From an uncultured Alphaproteobacteria bacterium (GTDB taxonomy: Bacteria; Pseudomonadota; Alphaproteobacteria; HIMB59; GCA-002718135): a DNA stretch of 64,000 nucleotides. The stretch is from positions 43,580 to 107,579 of the forward strand of contig CACMET010000004.1 of the NCBI GenBank assembly GCA_902612825.1. The letters run 5' to 3'. Numbering within the stretch: the first letter of the stretch is position 1; each line of letters starts with the position of its first letter. A model generated the notes under the pieces. It had not been told where the DNA came from, made no database searches, and saw only the letters and a program-made list of their open reading frames with translations. Both the position numbers and the translations under genes were made by a program. Below, piece after piece: positions 59,453 through 64,000 of this stretch.

Positions 59453-60523
59453 ATGAATGTATTGAAAGTTAAAAGAATTAATTTTTATTTATTTAATCAA
59501 ATAATTAAATATTTTTCATTAATATTATTTATATTTTTGACAGTTTCATGGATTTTACAATTAACTAGACTGTTTACTATTACTAACTTTATACAAATAG
59601 ACATATTTGATGTAGTTATGCTTTCATTATATTTAATACCCAATATAATTACTGTAATTATTCCATTTATTATTATCTTTGGATTATTATTATGTTTTAA
59701 CAAGTTAAATAAAGATAATGAATTAATTGCGATATTGTCATTAGGCTTTGGACTAAAACCATTTAGGAAAACTTTAATTATTTTTAGTTTATTATTAATA
59801 ACAATTGTTAGTTTTCTTAACTTCTATCTAGCTCCAACAATTTATAAGATATATAAAATTGAAGAATTTCAATTAAGAAATAATTTAGATTTTGATAGAA
59901 TTATTTATTCAAATTTTATTAATTTAGATAAAACAACAATTCTAGATTTTAAAAAAGAGAATAATAATTACAAAGATATCTTTATCAGTTTTAATGATGA
60001 TAAAGAAAATATTATTTTTGCAAAAAAAGGAAAAATTTTTAGCAAAGACAATTCATTTAAGTTTCAATTAACTGATGGATTTAAAATTAGCTTTAATGAA
60101 GAAAATCAAATAGAAAAACTAGAATTTCAAAATTATATTCTAAATATTAAAAGCAATAATAAAAATAATAATATTGTTGTTGATAAAAACACATTTACAA
60201 TATTTGATGATTTAAATTCAAAAAATTACTTGAATATTACTTTTAAGTTTATTGATATAGTTTTAATAATATTTGTTGTATCAATATTTTATACTAATAA
60301 TTTGAAAAGAATTAGTTTCAATTCTAAAAATAATATTTTATACAGCCTATTATGTATTAGTGTTTTAATTATCAATCAAATTTTAAAAAATTCTGATATT
60401 TTAATTATGAATTATCTTCTAATTATTTTATTAACAATTTTCTTTTTATCATTATTTTTATTTTCAAAGTTAGAATCAAAAGTTAAATCACTTTCATTAA
60501 TTTCTTTATTTAAAAAAATATGA
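59453..60523 (+). CDS. lptF: LPS export permease LptF
   Basis: YjgP/YjgQ family: LFLTVSWILQLTRLF, FIIIFGLLLCFNKLNKDNELIAILSLGFG. Confidence 0.9.
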   Translation: MNVLKVKRINFYLFNQIIKYFSLILFIFLTVSWILQLTRLFTITNFIQIDIFDVVMLSLYLIPNIITVIIPFIIIFGLLLCFNKLNKDNELIAILSLGFGLKPFRKTLIIFSLLLITIVSFLNFYLAPTIYKIYKIEEFQLRNNLDFDRIIYSNFINLDKTTILDFKKENNNYKDIFISFNDDKENIIFAKKGKIFSKDNSFKFQLTDGFKISFNEENQIEKLEFQNYILNIKSNNKNNNIVVDKNTFTIFDDLNSKNYLNITFKFIDIVLIIFVVSIFYTNNLKRISFNSKNNILYSLLCISVLIINQILKNSDILIMNYLLIILLTIFFLSLFLFSKLESKVKSLSLISLFKKI

Positions 60524-61599
60524 ATAAAATTAATATTTATTTATTTAATTTAACAAACAAGTACCTAATTATTAATTTTTTTATAATTTCAATATTTATT
60601 ATATTTATAAATTTTTTGGAACTTTCACGAATTATTAAAGAGGAAGATAAAAGCATATTTAATTTTTTATATTTATCTTTATTGAAATATCCATCAATAT
60701 TAAATGAAATTATACCATTTGCCACAATAATAGGTGTTGCTTTCTTAATAAGGAATTTAATAAATAACAACGAATTTGTATCAATGAGAAATTTAGGATA
60801 TTCAGTATTTGATATTTTTAAACCTATTTCAATTTCAATTTTTATAATGGGTATTTTTTTTCTATTAATTTTAAATCCGCTTGCTGTTTTCATGGAAACT
60901 AAATATGATGAAAAATTAGATAAAAGAGAAAACAGTTTAAATTCAATAAAAATATCTAATAATGAAATGTGGATTAAAAATGATGTAGATAGTGTGAATT
61001 CAAGCTTTATAAATATAAAAAAAATTGATTTAAAAAAAATGGAAGCAAAGAATATAAAAATTCTTTTTATAAATAATTCTTCAAATAGATTTATTTTAGC
61101 AAAGGAGGGTAAATTTTTAGAAAATATTTTTTTATTAAAAGATGTTAAGTATTATGATTTTAATCAAGAAAAATATCAAAATTTAGAGAGTTTTAATCTA
61201 ATCATAAATTTTAATAAAGAAAATATTGTTAATGCAATCTCAAAATATAAATTAGTTCCTTTTTATGAATATTTAAATCATTCAAAAACTCTTTCAAAAT
61301 TTAATTTATATTCGCCAGAAATTGGGTTGTATTATTTGTCTGAAATACTAAAACCTTTATTTATAGTAGTTTTAGCTTTTGTAGTAATTGGATTTACAGG
61401 CAAATTCCAAAGAAATGAAAATTTTTTTAAAGTATTATTTGTAGCAATTTCTATCGGTTTTATTATTTTTTTATTAAAAGAAATTATTTCTAAATTGACT
61501 ATTACTTTATCAATTAATTTTTTTATATCTTATTTAATAATTTTTTTTATTCCACTTATTACAGGACTTTATCAAATAATTAAAATTGAAAATGAATAA
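60520..61599 (+). CDS. lptG: LPS export permease LptG
   Basis: YjgP/YjgQ family: LLKYPSILNEIIPFATIIGVAFLIRNLINNNEFVSMRNLGYS. Confidence 0.9.
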   Translation: MNKINIYLFNLTNKYLIINFFIISIFIIFINFLELSRIIKEEDKSIFNFLYLSLLKYPSILNEIIPFATIIGVAFLIRNLINNNEFVSMRNLGYSVFDIFKPISISIFIMGIFFLLILNPLAVFMETKYDEKLDKRENSLNSIKISNNEMWIKNDVDSVNSSFINIKKIDLKKMEAKNIKILFINNSSNRFILAKEGKFLENIFLLKDVKYYDFNQEKYQNLESFNLIINFNKENIVNAISKYKLVPFYEYLNHSKTLSKFNLYSPEIGLYYLSEILKPLFIVVLAFVVIGFTGKFQRNENFFKVLFVAISIGFIIFLLKEIISKLTITLSINFFISYLIIFFIPLITGLYQIIKIENE

Positions 61600-63838
61600 A
61601 AAAATTAATTTTAATATTAATATTTATTTTGTAATTTTTTTTTTAATTTTAATTCCTAATTTTAACAATGCTAAAGAAATATTAATTTATGCAGATTCAA
61701 TTACTTACGATGAGCAAGAAAATATTGTTGCTCGTGGTAATGCAAAAATTTTTCAAAAAAATAAATTAATAGTATCAGATTTAATTATATATAATAAAAT
61801 AGATGAAAAAATAATTTTGCCGAGTCAATTTATTTTAAAGGATGAAAATAATAACTATTATGAAGGAGAGAATGGTTTTTTTTACAAAAATTTAAATTTT
61901 GCAGAATTTTATAACCCCAAAATAATGTTGAATGATGGGTCTAGATTGATTGGTAATAAAATAAAGAGAGATGGTCACGTTGATATCATTTCAAAAGGTG
62001 TTTACTCTCCATGTAAATCTAGAATAAAAATAGCTAATTTTGTATGTCCAACATGGCAATTAGAGGGAGAAAAAATTCTTCACGACAATAAGAATCTCTT
62101 TTTATATCAAAAACATTCTAAAATGAGACTAATTAATACCCCTATTTTTTATATTCCATATATTGTTACCCCTTCACCCTTAAGAAAAGATAGAAAATCA
62201 GGTTTTTTATTACCATCCCTTTCATTAAATTTTTTTGATACTAAAACATCACAATCTAATTCTTTCCCTTATTATTTTAACATATCAACTGATAAGGAGT
62301 TGCTTTTTACTCCTACTTTCAATTATGGAGGAGGTATAGATTCCTCACAAAGATTTAATTTTGATTATAATCAAATTCTTTCAGGTGGAAACTTTAAAAG
62401 TGATTTAACTTTTGATTCTAACTTTGAAAATAAAAATAATAATAAATGGTTGAATGATGCAAGTTTAATTACAAAATACAATAAAAATTTAAACAAAAAT
62501 TATAGGATTAAATTTGACTCAGCTATAGAAACATCAAAAAATTACATACAAATAACAAAACCAAATGACAAACTCAGTTATACAAATTCCCTTTCAACAA
62601 ATTTGAATATTGAAGGATTTAATTTAAAAAAATTTGATGATCAATTGAGTCTTAAACTAAATTTTTATCAAACTAATCAGGAAAATGAAGATAACAAAAC
62701 AATTCCTATTGTTTTACCAAAAATAAAATATTTTTCAGGGTATACCTATAAATTTGGAAATTTACATAATTACACTCTGGAATTTTATAATATATTTAGA
62801 GAAAAAAGCACTGAAGTGCATTCAAAAAATCAACAAAAAATTTCACATAAATATAACGTAAAAAAAGAACTCTTAAATTTTAATTCAAAAATATCTTTAG
62901 ATACAGAAATTTATAATCAAGCCTTTAAAACTGAAGATAAGCTTATCAATGACAATAATCATAAAACAGGTACATATTATAGATTTTTTCCTATATTTGG
63001 TATTTCAACTGAAACACCTTTTAAAATTAATGAGTATTTACCAAATTTAACATTTAATCCTAAGATCAATTTAGTTGTTTCACCAGGGGCTTCAAATAGC
63101 AATCGTATATCAAATGAGGATTCAACTAACAATGATTTCAGCATTGAAAATATTTATCGACTTAATAGATTTACTGGAAACGATAAAATGGATAATTCCA
63201 AAAGGATTACTTATGGATTAAATTCTTACTCAGATTTTTTTAAATCTTCAATTTCACAAACTTATGAATTTACAAAGAATAGTAATTTTCATAAAATGCA
63301 AGGGAATGATGATAATCTAAGTGATTTGCTTGGTTCATTTGAATATTTAAAAGATGATGAAATGTCTTATAATTTTAGATATGATTTAGATGATTCTTAT
63401 TTGAAAGAACAAAGTATTAGTTATAAATCTGATAAAGATTTAGGAAGTTTTAAGTTATCCTATTTAGATCAAAATTCAAAAGTAAATAACATCATCTCAA
63501 AGGACACCGAAACTATAAACTATTCATTCTTAAGTAATAAATTTGCAAACTTTTCAAAAATAAATTTCACAGGCCTTTATGATCTTAAAGAAGAAATAAA
63601 TAAAGAATATACAATTGGATATAGTTATTTTGATGACTGTTTTGGTATAAACATAGATTTTAGTAGGAAATCATATAAAGAAGACAATTTAAAACCTCAA
63701 GATATCTTAACATTAATGTTTTCATTTAAAAATATTGGAAGTTATAAGTCATCTAATTTAGCTGTCTCTGAAAATGATAAACAAGATATAGAATGGGATA
63801 ATTTTAATATAGAAAATGATAAATTTGAAAAAAATTAA
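61592..63838 (+). CDS. lptD: LPS assembly protein LptD
   Basis: OstA-like ADSITYDEQENIVARGNAKIFQ, then PIFYIPYIVTPSPLRKDRKSGFLLPSL; start 61586 or 61592. Confidence 0.93.
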   Translation: MNKKINFNINIYFVIFFLILIPNFNNAKEILIYADSITYDEQENIVARGNAKIFQKNKLIVSDLIIYNKIDEKIILPSQFILKDENNNYYEGENGFFYKNLNFAEFYNPKIMLNDGSRLIGNKIKRDGHVDIISKGVYSPCKSRIKIANFVCPTWQLEGEKILHDNKNLFLYQKHSKMRLINTPIFYIPYIVTPSPLRKDRKSGFLLPSLSLNFFDTKTSQSNSFPYYFNISTDKELLFTPTFNYGGGIDSSQRFNFDYNQILSGGNFKSDLTFDSNFENKNNNKWLNDASLITKYNKNLNKNYRIKFDSAIETSKNYIQITKPNDKLSYTNSLSTNLNIEGFNLKKFDDQLSLKLNFYQTNQENEDNKTIPIVLPKIKYFSGYTYKFGNLHNYTLEFYNIFREKSTEVHSKNQQKISHKYNVKKELLNFNSKISLDTEIYNQAFKTEDKLINDNNHKTGTYYRFFPIFGISTETPFKINEYLPNLTFNPKINLVVSPGASNSNRISNEDSTNNDFSIENIYRLNRFTGNDKMDNSKRITYGLNSYSDFFKSSISQTYEFTKNSNFHKMQGNDDNLSDLLGSFEYLKDDEMSYNFRYDLDDSYLKEQSISYKSDKDLGSFKLSYLDQNSKVNNIISKDTETINYSFLSNKFANFSKINFTGLYDLKEEINKEYTIGYSYFDDCFGINIDFSRKSYKEDNLKPQDILTLMFSFKNIGSYKSSNLAVSENDKQDIEWDNFNIENDKFEKN

Positions 63839-64000
63839 TAATTTTTTATTTAAAAATATTTTAATATTATTTATTTCTTTATTTTTTTTAAAAAGTTTAT
63901 TTAGCAACGATAATAAAATTATTTTCAAAATCAACGATAAAGCTTTTACTACATTCGATTTTCAAATGAGAATTCAATATCTAGATTTTGTAGGAAATAA
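63816..64000 (+). CDS. surA: SurA-like periplasmic chaperone, N-terminus (partial)
   Basis: Manual translation MINLKKINNFLFKNILILFISLFFLKSLFSNDNKIIFKINDKAFTTFDFQMRIQYLDFVGN; signal peptide + SurA-like start, position after lptD. Confidence 0.75.
   Translation, partial: MINLKKINNFLFKNILILFISLFFLKSLFSNDNKIIFKINDKAFTTFDFQMRIQYLDFVGN

Noticed and set aside
57917-60893. ORFs 57917-58246 (+), 59497-59703 (-), 60537-60893 (-)
   Set aside because: Antisense of the DUF2066-like, lptF and lptG genes; AT-rich noise.

Overview
AT-rich, densely packed window. Gene content and order (secD-yajC, lptF-lptG-lptD-surA, hda-like ATPase, short serA/serC, mtkAB-mcl) suggest a streamlined, probably marine, alphaproteobacterium; the lineage is an inference. 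Nearly all of the window is coding. I saw no rRNA, tRNA, CRISPR array, transposase or phage gene. Main blocks: (1) secD(partial)-yajC and a DUF815 ATPase; (2) FKBP-rhodanese fusion, tandem EamA transporters, class III aminotransferase; (3) about 7.5-13.4 kb: a compact cluster of RibA, a standalone RibD-reductase-like protein, SAM methyltransferase, GT4 glycosyltransferase, a divergent PTPS/QueD-like protein, an MDR dehydrogenase and a creatininase-family protein. This looks like an uncharacterised pterin/pyrimidine-derived metabolite pathway and is my best candidate for an undescribed system; (4) serine-cycle malate-CoA ligase and malyl-CoA lyase (mtkA, mtkB, mcl); (5) a 1016-aa kinase/M23 peptidase/aminotransferase fusion next to pseudouridine catabolism (psuK-psuG), a nucleoside hydrolase and a PhyH-like dioxygenase; (6) htpG, serA-serC-DUF1015, TrpB2; (7) about 38.7-53.6 kb: a full purine/urate/allantoin catabolic island with a PnrA/BMP-type ABC importer; (8) aspS, hda-like, ndk and the Lpt export genes. 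All assignments are by reading the sequence and translations; no database search was run.
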